Origin: Desulfobacteraceae bacterium
GTDB lineage: Bacteria > Desulfobacterota > Desulfobacteria > Desulfobacterales > Desulfosalsimonadaceae
Direction of reading: 5' to 3'
Length of the DNA stretch: 60,397 nucleotides
Assembly: GCA_003597945.1 (NCBI GenBank)
Contig: QZJS01000098.1
Coordinates: 1-60,397 of the forward strand
The notes under the pieces are model-generated. The model saw only the letters and a program-made list of their open reading frames with translations, was not told the origin of the DNA and did not search any database. This document shows positions 39,201 through 46,282 of this stretch, one piece after another. A program made the translations under genes and the position numbers. Position 1 is the first letter of the stretch; each line of letters begins with the position of its first letter.

Positions 39201-39467
39201 TGCGAGGCGGGCTTCGATCCCAAACAGCAATATCCTTTAGTCGGACGGTATCTCGATTTAGCGCTTGTGGATGAAAAAATTGATATTGAGGTTGATGGAG
39301 AAGGTTTTCATCTCAACAAATTTGGCGAACGTAAGCATGATGATATTTACCGTGACCTGCAAGTAACTTCAGTCGGATGGCGTGTTTGCAGGTTTTGGTA
39401 TCGGGAAGTCCGCGATAATCTTTCTGATTGTATTGAAAAAGTACAACAGACAGTAAAAAATCACTGA
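36255..39467 (+). CDS. UPF1-like SF1 helicase with C-terminal nuclease domain (defence operon gene 4)
   Basis: 1070 residues. An N-terminal winged-helix-like region (about 1-75) is followed by an SF1 helicase core split by a long insertion: Walker A GPPGTGKSQ (G361-S368), motif II VIIDEASQCE (D703-E704), motif III GDPAQFPPV, motif V VNGFQGGERDLIVF, motif VI YNVAVSRARACLIVIGD. These are typical of AAA_11/AAA_12 UPF1-like helicases acting on RNA or DNA. The last 110 residues form a DUF559/Vsr-like PD-(D/E)xK domain: SPGEEMMYKALCEAGF, GRYLDLALVD, IDIEVDGEGFH. It starts 2 bases after gene 3 and closes the operon. Confidence 0.82.
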   Translation: MKLEEFLGIWQLTAKKRSVSIGYTALCREIEKLDPGEIGYKVIRRLEDEGFISTLPNGHRILTDLGLSKRIPLPVRPVVIEKSNEQNWARFRRLCVYYADCVTQSEKTQEYLFQKDLNTKYLLPRLPIDWLSNDDSMRLAFSNLERPAVNRIKSRSDDAEDIYIGYPLSAFHDSRNQMVFSPILLFPADVTFDTTSLEVTIRRDEIDINRTWLEYNVPRDDQKDVLTSICFSAGDKTGLLDAEVAVRYLANRFNADLVPNHLDYNVTHRPRGIVNSATLFVGNPLKYSKTLKKELREISNQPPHVLDQTALSYVFRDPPLENQYEMNPYIVPLDFLEMPSNYEQHEALKQALNLPVSKVTGPPGTGKSQVAVNLIANLAFYGQSALFTSKNHKAIHAIIQRAESIMPKLPLMQFCTTEDGSAGAVWSNLPIDFVIAQSEVIKQQKGFTDDFPLMRKFEDSLENLCDFEMLFAEINDARLALQKIQAKYDQIFPNISVPLDTLSVDYCQQLEKLSNRISLDQDTRTWIQRVFDFLFLRQYRAHNAEVELRKILPEISAAAKNPETLRKRVLRLCGDIADYLAIKDEEALLYEKTLTLPEDDLKRLAEEIAFRRKHLGDIFLAKRVFAIKDVPDNIRQQLKDASQRIARQNLPFLAQVLPVSSIEEAQDSFKQFANFFPAWATTLLSLSKASPCVAGLFERVIIDEASQCEIPPIIPALYRAKGMTVIGDPAQFPPVITMREARHAHIRFFKHKLTDLSDERFDFMKHNAFDVVATHPLMLREHFRCHADIADYFNEEYYTDKLKVRTHPGSLKFPRNMGFRRALEWRNVHDSMEDEIAEVKKLMQDLRQNQYDGKIGVISPFRKVADRLKQELYNYQPLLDVEKDVNTVNGFQGGERDLIVFVLGITSKLTRGEDWYAVAEENRYIYNVAVSRARACLIVIGDREKARQSKSSALRNLAKDIEQRPRKTLSQSPGEEMMYKALCEAGFDPKQQYPLVGRYLDLALVDEKIDIEVDGEGFHLNKFGERKHDDIYRDLQVTSVGWRVCRFWYREVRDNLSDCIEKVQQTVKNH

Positions 39468-39696
39468 GTTGCGCCAAAAATTCAGCTTCCTGCAAAACAT
39501 GATACGAATCATGGTAATTAATAAAGATTGTTGGGTTAAAAAATCAGGGAAGATTTCCGATTATTCCCCATCACCTAAGAAGCGGATACCTAAAAAACCA
39601 TGCTCGGAAGGATATGGTTTCTGAGCGCAAGATTGTATGTCTCAAGCGAAAAACATCTCGATAAAAAGATATGCCCGAAACAGAATCTCAATTCAT

Positions 39697-40302
39697 ATGA
39701 AGAAAATGACTGCCATTGATTATTACCGTACCCACTGGGCGCAGTACCACGACAAAACTATCAATATTGACCCGGCCGGTTTTCTCTCCGGGTTTGTCAG
39801 GCATCTTCGGCATGGCGATCACGTTCTCGACGTCGGGTGCGGTTCCGGTCGGGATCTGCTGTGGCTCAAACAGCGGGGATTTTCCGTTACCGGATTCGAC
39901 GCGTCGCCGGGATTGGCGGAACTGGCCCGCCGTCATGCCGGCTGTCTCGTGATCGAAGGTGATTTCGAAACCTTTGATTTCCAGGCTCTGAGCGTTGACG
40001 CCGTCCTGATGTCCGGTTCTTTGGTTCATCTGCCTCACGACCGCCTTGCCCCGGCGCTGTCAAATATAGTAAACGCTCTCCGGAAAACCCCGGAAGCAAG
40101 GGTTTATCTGTCTCTCAAGGAAGGCGAAGGTTTATCGCGCCATACCCATAACCGTATCTATTACCTCTGGCAGGATCAGGATATCCGGTCCATCTTTGCC
40201 GATCTCGGATTGACGGTTTTAGAGACTTCCCGTTCGGAATCCGCCAGGGGAACCGGCGAAATCTGGCTTGGCTATATACTGGCGCGGGATAAGAATCCAT
40301 GA
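39697..40302 (+). CDS. class I SAM methyltransferase, coupled to helicase
   Basis: About 201 residues from MKKMTAIDYYRTHW (39697); an earlier ATG at 39637 adds 20 basic residues without similarity. Motif I VLDVGCGSGRDLLWLKQRGF and the acidic strand-2 end FDASPGLAELARRH are clear, with FDFQALSVDAVLMSGSLVHL as motif II/III. It lacks a DPPY/NPPY motif, so it is not an obvious DNA adenine or cytosine-N4 methylase. The stop overlaps the start of the next gene by four bases (ATGA), tying it to the MazG/PLD/helicase protein. GC content is again like the host core. Confidence 0.75.
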   Translation: MKKMTAIDYYRTHWAQYHDKTINIDPAGFLSGFVRHLRHGDHVLDVGCGSGRDLLWLKQRGFSVTGFDASPGLAELARRHAGCLVIEGDFETFDFQALSVDAVLMSGSLVHLPHDRLAPALSNIVNALRKTPEARVYLSLKEGEGLSRHTHNRIYYLWQDQDIRSIFADLGLTVLETSRSESARGTGEIWLGYILARDKNP

Positions 40303-43300
40303 CAGATGATCTCAAAAACAAGGCCATCATTTATCAGAAGCTGGTGCGGGATCGCATTCCGGAAATTATCCGGAATCAGGGCAAGGCGCCTTATATCCGC
40401 AAAATTGAAGGCCCTGCGCTTTGCAAAGCGATCAGTGAAAAAGTGATCGAAGAAGCATTTGAGCTTTATACCGAACTGCGAGGCGAAAACCGGAATGCCG
40501 TGCTCAAGGAATCGGCCGATCTGCTGGAAATCGTGCTGGCGGCGCTTGAGGTGCATGGGTTTACCCTTGATGATCTGCTGGCCCATGCGGAAATCCGGCG
40601 TCAGGAACGCGGCGGGTTTGCGGAGCGCATTTTTCTCGATCAGGTGGGCGGCGGCGAACTCTGCGAAATCGAATTTCAGAAATATCCGGCTTTCGTTTTT
40701 AATCCGTTTGCCGGCGGCAAGCTGATTCACATTATTCGAACCGAACTGGCGCACAGCACGTCTGCCTGGATCGCATCGGCCTTTTATTCGCCGGGGGCCA
40801 CCAATCTACTGCTGGCGGAGATGACGAAATTTTTAAAGGCCGGCGGTTCGATGAAACTGCTGCTGTCGACAATGGGGAACATTACAAAACCAGAATATCT
40901 TGAGCATCTGATAGCGCAGGTGCCCGAACAGTGCGTCAAGGTATTTCATCCCCCGGATCTGGCCTTTGATAACATCCCTCCGCATTTTCATGTCAAAGCA
41001 TGGCTGTTTGAGCATACGGACGGGCAGGGCGCCATGATTATCGGTTCATCCAACCTGACCCGGGGCGGCCTGGTCAACAATATCGAGTGGAATTATTTTT
41101 CTCCGCGTGAAATCAACATCATCTATGATCGCCGCGAATCTCCCTTTCAATCCGCCGTAACCGAATTTGAGCGCATCTGGGAAAATGAGTCCACGGCGGT
41201 TACCGGCGAATTTTTAGCGGCCTATCGCCGCCGCCGGCCGGTGCTCAGCGACTGGGCCGTGCCGGATCAAGAGACGCCGGAACTTTTTAACCTGCAGGAA
41301 GAATATGGAAAAGCGGTTTCTTTTGCGGCGCCCAATGACGCGCAGAAAGAAGCCCTGGAAAATCTGGCGGAACAGCGCCGCCAGGGTGCAGCCCGGGCCG
41401 CGGTGGTTGCGGCCACGGGACTTGGCAAAACCTATCTGGCGGCCTTTGACTATCAGCGGAGTAACTGCCGGAGTCTTTTGTTTATCGCCCATCGCGAAGA
41501 TATTTTACGCAAAGCCCGGGATACGTTTCGTCATGTGACGGGCGATCCGTCTTTCGGCGCGATGCTGGGCCGGGGGAATACAGAGACCAGCGGCTCCGAG
41601 GCGGTGTTTGCCATGATTCAGACCCTCAGCCGGGCCCGTCATCTGGACGGCTTTCTCGCCAGAGATTTCGAATATATCGTCATTGATGAATTCCATCATG
41701 CCGAGGCCGCCAGTTATCAGCGCATTTTATCCCATTTTCAGCCGAAATTCCTGCTGGGCCTGACCGCCACGCCGGAACGAATGGACGGCCGGAGCGTGCT
41801 GGCTTATTGTGATTACAATGTGGCCTATGAAGTCCGGGTGCTCGAAGCCGTCAACCGGGGGTGGCTCGTGCCGTTTCAGTATTTTGCCATCTACGATGAA
41901 ACCGATTATGAGCAGATCCCCTGGCGGGGCACTTTTTATGACGAAGCCGCCCTGGATCAGGCCCTAAAGAATGACACCCGCACGGCCATTGCCGCGGCCA
42001 ATCTGAAAAAATACCTGCCGTCAACCGGTAAAATCAAGGCCCTGGCGTTCTGCAGTTCGGTCAGCCACGCCCGCTATACCGCGGAAAAACTGACCAGGGA
42101 TCACCAGCTTCCGGCGGTTGCCCTCTGGGGTGAAACGCCGGATGATGACCGGCATAATGCCATGGATCGTCTGCAAGACGAATCCGATGCACTGAACGTG
42201 ATCTGCACGGTGGATCTGTTTAACGAAGGCACGGACATCCCCGCGTTAAGTCATGTGCTGTTTTTGCGGCCGACCCAGTCCTTTACGCTGTTTCTCCAGC
42301 AGTTGGGCCGGGGCCTGCGGAAACATCCGGCCAAGGATTTTCTGGTGGTTCTCGATTTTGTCGGAAACTTCCGGAAATCCCATATCGCGCCCCTGGCCCT
42401 TTGCGGATACAGCTCTCTGGATTCGTTTGAAAATTTGAAACCGGCGATAGTGCGGGAAACGCTTGAGCAACGGCTTCCGGACGGGTGTTATGTCAGCGCG
42501 GATATCGAGGTTCAGCGGCTGTGGGATGCCGAGGTGCGGCAGATCATGGATAAACATCTGCCGCTGGCCGATCGCCTCAAGCTGGTTTATCAGGACATCA
42601 AGCAGGATCTTGGACGGGAAACCCCGCTTGAACTGTCGGATATGCTGTCCAATGCCAGTGGTGTTGATCCGTATTTGTATCTTAAAACCTTCGGAAGCTG
42701 GCTTATCGCCAAAAAGGAATGCGAAAACGGCAGGCTCTCCGACAAGGAAGCGCAATGGCTGAACACGCCGGGAGATTATCTGCTCCGCCACATTGAGACG
42801 GGCCTGAATCCGGTCAAATCATACAAAATGGTGGTTATCCTGGCCCTGCTCAAGCTGGAGGGGACGACCTGGAAAGCGGACGATATTGCGCGGGAATTTC
42901 TTGGGCATTATCTGGCGCATCCGGATCAGATCGCCGATTTTGATGCCCTGGCAAAATCACCGGAACCTGAAAAATTTCGGATCTCTGATGTCGTGGCGCA
43001 CCTCAAGCGTATGCCCCTGGATAAAATGAGCAATGCGGAAACCGACTGTTTTATTCTCGACAGCGCAGCCAATACTTTTCAGCTCAAACCCGAATATGTG
43101 CCTTACTGGCAGGACCCGTTTTTCCGGGCCCTGGTCAAGGACCGGGCGGAATTTGTGCTGGCCCGGTATTTCCTGCGCAAGCGCATGCAGGATACCATCT
43201 ATTTCAGCGAATCCATATTTTCAGAAGGCTTTCCCGTGAGCCGCAGGCTTGTGGAAGCATGTTGTGAAATCCCCCCGTCGCCGGGTGAAAAGCGCCCGCT

Positions 43301-43499
43301 AACCATGCGGATTGATAAACGGAACTTCAACGCGGATCTGGTGCGGGACGCGGTGGGAAATTATAAAATCGCCTATACTGAGGATAGCCCTATTGCCGGG
43401 TTTCTCCGAAAAACGCTGAGTCCCGCACCGGAAAAAGATGCAAAAATATTCCGGCTGCAGGCTGAAAACGATTATTTACGGCTTGCCGTGATTCAATAA
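40299..43499 (+). CDS. MazG-like / PLD / SF2 helicase fusion protein
   Basis: 1066 residues with three enzymatic parts. Residues about 8-100: NTP-pyrophosphohydrolase (PRA-PH/MazG-like), KLVRDRIPEIIR, KVIEEAFELYTEL and the ExxD helix ESADLLEIVL. Residues about 140-300: phospholipase-D nuclease fold with a single HKD motif (H231-x-K233; GSSNLTRGG). Residues about 345-690: SF2 helicase with Walker A ATGLGKT (near K377), DEFHH (D463-E464), LGLTATPERMDG and QQLGRGLRKH. The last 300 residues form an unrecognised C-terminal region. The PLD-helicase layout is seen in defence proteins; the MazG-like N-terminus could act on a nucleotide signal or damaged nucleotides. It is coupled to the upstream methyltransferase. 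Confidence 0.82.
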   Translation: MTDDLKNKAIIYQKLVRDRIPEIIRNQGKAPYIRKIEGPALCKAISEKVIEEAFELYTELRGENRNAVLKESADLLEIVLAALEVHGFTLDDLLAHAEIRRQERGGFAERIFLDQVGGGELCEIEFQKYPAFVFNPFAGGKLIHIIRTELAHSTSAWIASAFYSPGATNLLLAEMTKFLKAGGSMKLLLSTMGNITKPEYLEHLIAQVPEQCVKVFHPPDLAFDNIPPHFHVKAWLFEHTDGQGAMIIGSSNLTRGGLVNNIEWNYFSPREINIIYDRRESPFQSAVTEFERIWENESTAVTGEFLAAYRRRRPVLSDWAVPDQETPELFNLQEEYGKAVSFAAPNDAQKEALENLAEQRRQGAARAAVVAATGLGKTYLAAFDYQRSNCRSLLFIAHREDILRKARDTFRHVTGDPSFGAMLGRGNTETSGSEAVFAMIQTLSRARHLDGFLARDFEYIVIDEFHHAEAASYQRILSHFQPKFLLGLTATPERMDGRSVLAYCDYNVAYEVRVLEAVNRGWLVPFQYFAIYDETDYEQIPWRGTFYDEAALDQALKNDTRTAIAAANLKKYLPSTGKIKALAFCSSVSHARYTAEKLTRDHQLPAVALWGETPDDDRHNAMDRLQDESDALNVICTVDLFNEGTDIPALSHVLFLRPTQSFTLFLQQLGRGLRKHPAKDFLVVLDFVGNFRKSHIAPLALCGYSSLDSFENLKPAIVRETLEQRLPDGCYVSADIEVQRLWDAEVRQIMDKHLPLADRLKLVYQDIKQDLGRETPLELSDMLSNASGVDPYLYLKTFGSWLIAKKECENGRLSDKEAQWLNTPGDYLLRHIETGLNPVKSYKMVVILALLKLEGTTWKADDIAREFLGHYLAHPDQIADFDALAKSPEPEKFRISDVVAHLKRMPLDKMSNAETDCFILDSAANTFQLKPEYVPYWQDPFFRALVKDRAEFVLARYFLRKRMQDTIYFSESIFSEGFPVSRRLVEACCEIPPSPGEKRPLTMRIDKRNFNADLVRDAVGNYKIAYTEDSPIAGFLRKTLSPAPEKDAKIFRLQAENDYLRLAVIQ

Positions 43500-43564
43500 A
43501 AATATGCGCCGGTTGACGGGGCCGCGAATGAATCAACATAACCAAATGTTGAGTGACTTTTTTC

Positions 43565-45112
43565 ATGTGCAGTCAATTGAAAGCTGATTATCCCATCCCA
43601 TTTCCGCGCTCTTATTGGGTTATCCCCGGTGTTTTTCTGGCCGGGGAGTTTCCCGGATCAAAAGCCGCCGGTAAGGCCCGTCAAAAACTTAAGCGTCTAT
43701 ATGATGCCGGCATCCGGCATGTGATCAATCTCATGGAGCCGGATGAAATCGATCACGACGGCAATCCGTTTGATTCCTATAAAAATGATTTAACAGAAAT
43801 CGCCGAAAAACAAGACGACATTATTTCGTTCAGCCGGTATCCCATCAAAGACCTGCATATTCCGGATTCGGATCAGATGACGGCGATCCTGGATGCCATT
43901 GATGCGGCAATTGAGGCGCATCAGCCGGTTTATGTGCATTGCTGGGGCGGGATCGGCCGGACCGGCACGGTGGTGGGCTGTTTTCTGATCCGGCATGGGC
44001 TGGCCACCAGCCGCAACGTGCTGGATGTGATCCATGGGCTTCGGAAAAATGACCCGAAAAATTATCGCACATCTCCGGAGACATCCGTCCAGGTAAAGTT
44101 TGTCGCCTCATGGCAAAAACATGATGCGGCTCGCCATATCCGGCTGGATCGGTATCTTGGGTGCCTGGCGGGCCTTGCGGCAGGAGATGCGGTGGGGACC
44201 ACCCTTGAATTCAAACTTCCGGGTTCGTTTTCCCCCATTGATGATATGATCGGCGGCGGTCCTTTTGGCTTAAAGCCCGGCCAATGGACCGATGATACGT
44301 CCATGGCCCTGTGTCTGGCGGACAGCCTGATTCAATGCAACGGATTTGACGCGGCGGATCAGATGAAGCGTTATTGCCGGTGGCGGGATCAGGGGTATCT
44401 GAGCAGCATCGGGGAGTGTTTTGATATCGGCGGCACGGTGTCTTCCGCATTGTCGCGGTTTCAGGAAACCGGCGATCCGTTTGCCGGCTCCACCCATGAG
44501 CGCTCCGCCGGCAACGGCAGCATTATGCGGCTGGCGCCGGTGCCGCTGTTTTATGGCGGCCATCCGGAAACCGCCATACAGATGAGCGCGGAAAGCTCGA
44601 AAACGACACATGGCGCCCGGACCTGCATTGATGCCTGCCGGTATTTGAGCGGGTTGATCATCGGCGCGTTAACCGGCGAGTCCAGAGAAACGCTTCTGGG
44701 GCCGCGATACGCGCCGGTAAAAAATCTCTGGGGGGCTGATCCCCTGTGTCCTGAGATCGATGAAATCGCCCGGGGGTCATTTAAAACAAAGAATCCTCCG
44801 GAAATCAAAGGAACCGGTTATGTGGTCCAATCCCTTGAGGCCGCGCTCTGGGCGTTTTACCATTCCTCATGTTTTGAAGACGGCTGCCTGATGGCGGTGA
44901 ACCTGGGCGATGACGCCGACACCACCGGGGCGGTCTACGGCCAGCTTGCCGGCGCGTTTTATGGTTTTAAAAGTATTCCCCCCAAATGGCGGGATATGAT
45001 TGCCCATAAAGACATGATTGCTGATTTTGCGGTGAAATTGTGGCTTTCAACAAACGCTGAAAATAGGTTTTTGAGTGAAAATAAGGCGGCGAGCGGCTCA
45101 ATGCATTCGTAA
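43565..45112 (+). CDS. protein phosphatase / ADP-ribosylglycohydrolase fusion
   Basis: About 515 residues from ATG 43565; an in-frame GTG at 43553 adds four residues. Residues about 10-185 are a dual-specificity/tyrosine phosphatase with the active-site loop [13 protein letters not shown] (C126, CX5R intact). Residues about 195-500 are an ADP-ribosylglycohydrolase: [54 protein letters not shown] (20 residues shown) and [20 protein letters not shown] supply the two-Mg binding Asp sets. Such enzymes remove ADP-ribose from proteins, nucleic acids or small molecules. It follows the helicase fusion by 65 bases and may be part of the same module. Confidence 0.85.
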   Translation: MCSQLKADYPIPFPRSYWVIPGVFLAGEFPGSKAAGKARQKLKRLYDAGIRHVINLMEPDEIDHDGNPFDSYKNDLTEIAEKQDDIISFSRYPIKDLHIPDSDQMTAILDAIDAAIEAHQPVYVHCWGGIGRTGTVVGCFLIRHGLATSRNVLDVIHGLRKNDPKNYRTSPETSVQVKFVASWQKHDAARHIRLDRYLGCLAGLAAGDAVGTTLEFKLPGSFSPIDDMIGGGPFGLKPGQWTDDTSMALCLADSLIQCNGFDAADQMKRYCRWRDQGYLSSIGECFDIGGTVSSALSRFQETGDPFAGSTHERSAGNGSIMRLAPVPLFYGGHPETAIQMSAESSKTTHGARTCIDACRYLSGLIIGALTGESRETLLGPRYAPVKNLWGADPLCPEIDEIARGSFKTKNPPEIKGTGYVVQSLEAALWAFYHSSCFEDGCLMAVNLGDDADTTGAVYGQLAGAFYGFKSIPPKWRDMIAHKDMIADFAVKLWLSTNAENRFLSENKAASGSMHS

Positions 45113-45171
45113 ACGATATTAAATCCAGCCATCCAGGTTGTTTTTAACAACAAGTAACAAAAAATTTGCAC

Positions 45172-45210
45172 AATAACTTTTTTAATGTTATCGTACAAAA
45201 AAAAGTTATT
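45172..45210. promoter_or_regulatory. inverted repeat upstream of the AbiEi-like gene
   Basis: AATAACTTTTTT (45172-45183) is repeated in inverted form at 45199-45210, with a 15-base spacer, ending 6 bases before the ATG at 45217. AbiEi antitoxins studied elsewhere repress their own promoter through inverted repeats, so this is a candidate autoregulatory operator. It also fills the -10/ribosome-site area. Confidence 0.5.
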
Positions 45211-45216
45211 ATAGCC

Positions 45217-46200
45217 ATGGAAAAATTACAGCATCAATTTATCGGATACCTTTCAAAGATGACCGGGCTTCCCGTTTCCTGGGGAGAGGCCGTATCCAGA
45301 CCGCTGCCCCAATACCTGGTCCAGCGTTATGTCTTGAGGGAAATCCGTATCGGAGGCCGCGTCTTTTTGGGTATCCTGCTCAGGGATGCCCAAGATTTCC
45401 GCCCCGCGGGATTTGAAAAACACCTGGGGCAGATCCTGCCGAAAGACGCACCCTTTGAAGGATTCTGTCTGATTGCTTCGCACCTGCCGGGATATACCCG
45501 CCGCCGTTTGGTCGAACGCCATATTCCTTTTGTGGCGCCTGGGCAGCAGTTGCATTGGCCGGCATTGGGAGTCGCCGCCCAGGCCAGAAAAACAGGCAGA
45601 ACGCCATCCCCGACGACGGCTGTCACGCCGGCGACGCAAGCGGTTCTGATATATGCGCTTAACGGCAATATCAAAAAACCTGTAACGCCTAAGGAATTAG
45701 CTAATAAACTGGGCTATACCCCCATGTCGATGACCCGGGCGCTGGATGAGATCGAAGCAAACGATCTGGGGAAATTAACACGCCAGGGCCGGGAACGGTG
45801 CCTTGATTTTTCCGAACCGCCAAAGGACTTATGGCAAAAAGCGCTGCCGTACCTGCGCACGCCCGTGCGCGAAACGATTCACATAAAAGAGGCGACATTG
45901 CCGCTTAACATGCGGATCAAGGCGGGGGAAAGCGCACTTGCGGACTTGAGCATGCTGGCGCCGCCCAGGGAGCCGATTTTTGCCCTGGGCCGTCGGGATT
46001 GGAAACACCTTACCGGCAAGGTTGAACAGATTCCGGTGGAAGACGCAGGAACCTGCCGCATCCAGTTGTGGCGTTACAACCCGGCGTTGTTTATTCAAAA
46101 CAGCAGGGTTGATCATTTTTCTCTTTATCTCAGCCTCCAGGATGAAACAGACGAGCGAATTGAAATGGCCTTGGAAGAAATGATGGAAAAGATCTTATGA
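45217..46200 (+). CDS. AbiEi-like antitoxin / winged-helix protein (orphan)
   Basis: 327 residues from MEKLQHQFIGYLS (45217). A MarR-like winged helix lies in the middle (about 140-205; VTPKELANKLGYTPMSMTRA, LDEIEANDLGKL), flanked by an N-terminal region and a C-terminal domain of about 115 residues. The call rests on context: its stop overlaps ATGA with a downstream frame beginning MITGLDKFAGHF, which is how AbiEii/AbiGii nucleotidyltransferase toxins of type IV toxin-antitoxin pairs begin. That toxin is cut off after 23 codons, so the antitoxin is now alone. An inverted repeat precedes the gene. Homology to classical AbiEi is weak by eye. Confidence 0.55.
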   Translation: MEKLQHQFIGYLSKMTGLPVSWGEAVSRPLPQYLVQRYVLREIRIGGRVFLGILLRDAQDFRPAGFEKHLGQILPKDAPFEGFCLIASHLPGYTRRRLVERHIPFVAPGQQLHWPALGVAAQARKTGRTPSPTTAVTPATQAVLIYALNGNIKKPVTPKELANKLGYTPMSMTRALDEIEANDLGKLTRQGRERCLDFSEPPKDLWQKALPYLRTPVRETIHIKEATLPLNMRIKAGESALADLSMLAPPREPIFALGRRDWKHLTGKVEQIPVEDAGTCRIQLWRYNPALFIQNSRVDHFSLYLSLQDETDERIEMALEEMMEKIL

Positions 46201-46268
46201 TTACCGGTCTGGATAAATTTGCCGGCCATTTTGCCGGCTGTCAGGATCACTATATCGTTAATTGTTAA
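46197..46268 (+). pseudogene. 5' stub of an AbiEii-type nucleotidyltransferase toxin
   Basis: Reads MITGLDKFAGHFAGCQDHYI and stops after 23 residues. Family members usually continue with an IGGTAC-like active-site start directly after a similar leader. The ATGA overlap with the antitoxin-like gene is kept. The rest of the toxin gene is missing; the DUF4062 gene starts 15 bases later, so the truncation probably happened when that gene arrived. Confidence 0.5.
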
Positions 46269-46282
46269 TACTGGATTCCACG

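Noticed and set aside
30189-39467. Zorya, Druantia, BREX or Wadjet system
   Set aside because: There is no MotAB/OmpA pair, no DruE-type helicase with DruA, no PglZ/BrxC and no JetC-type SMC protein; the McrB-type AAA+ and UPF1-like helicase point elsewhere.
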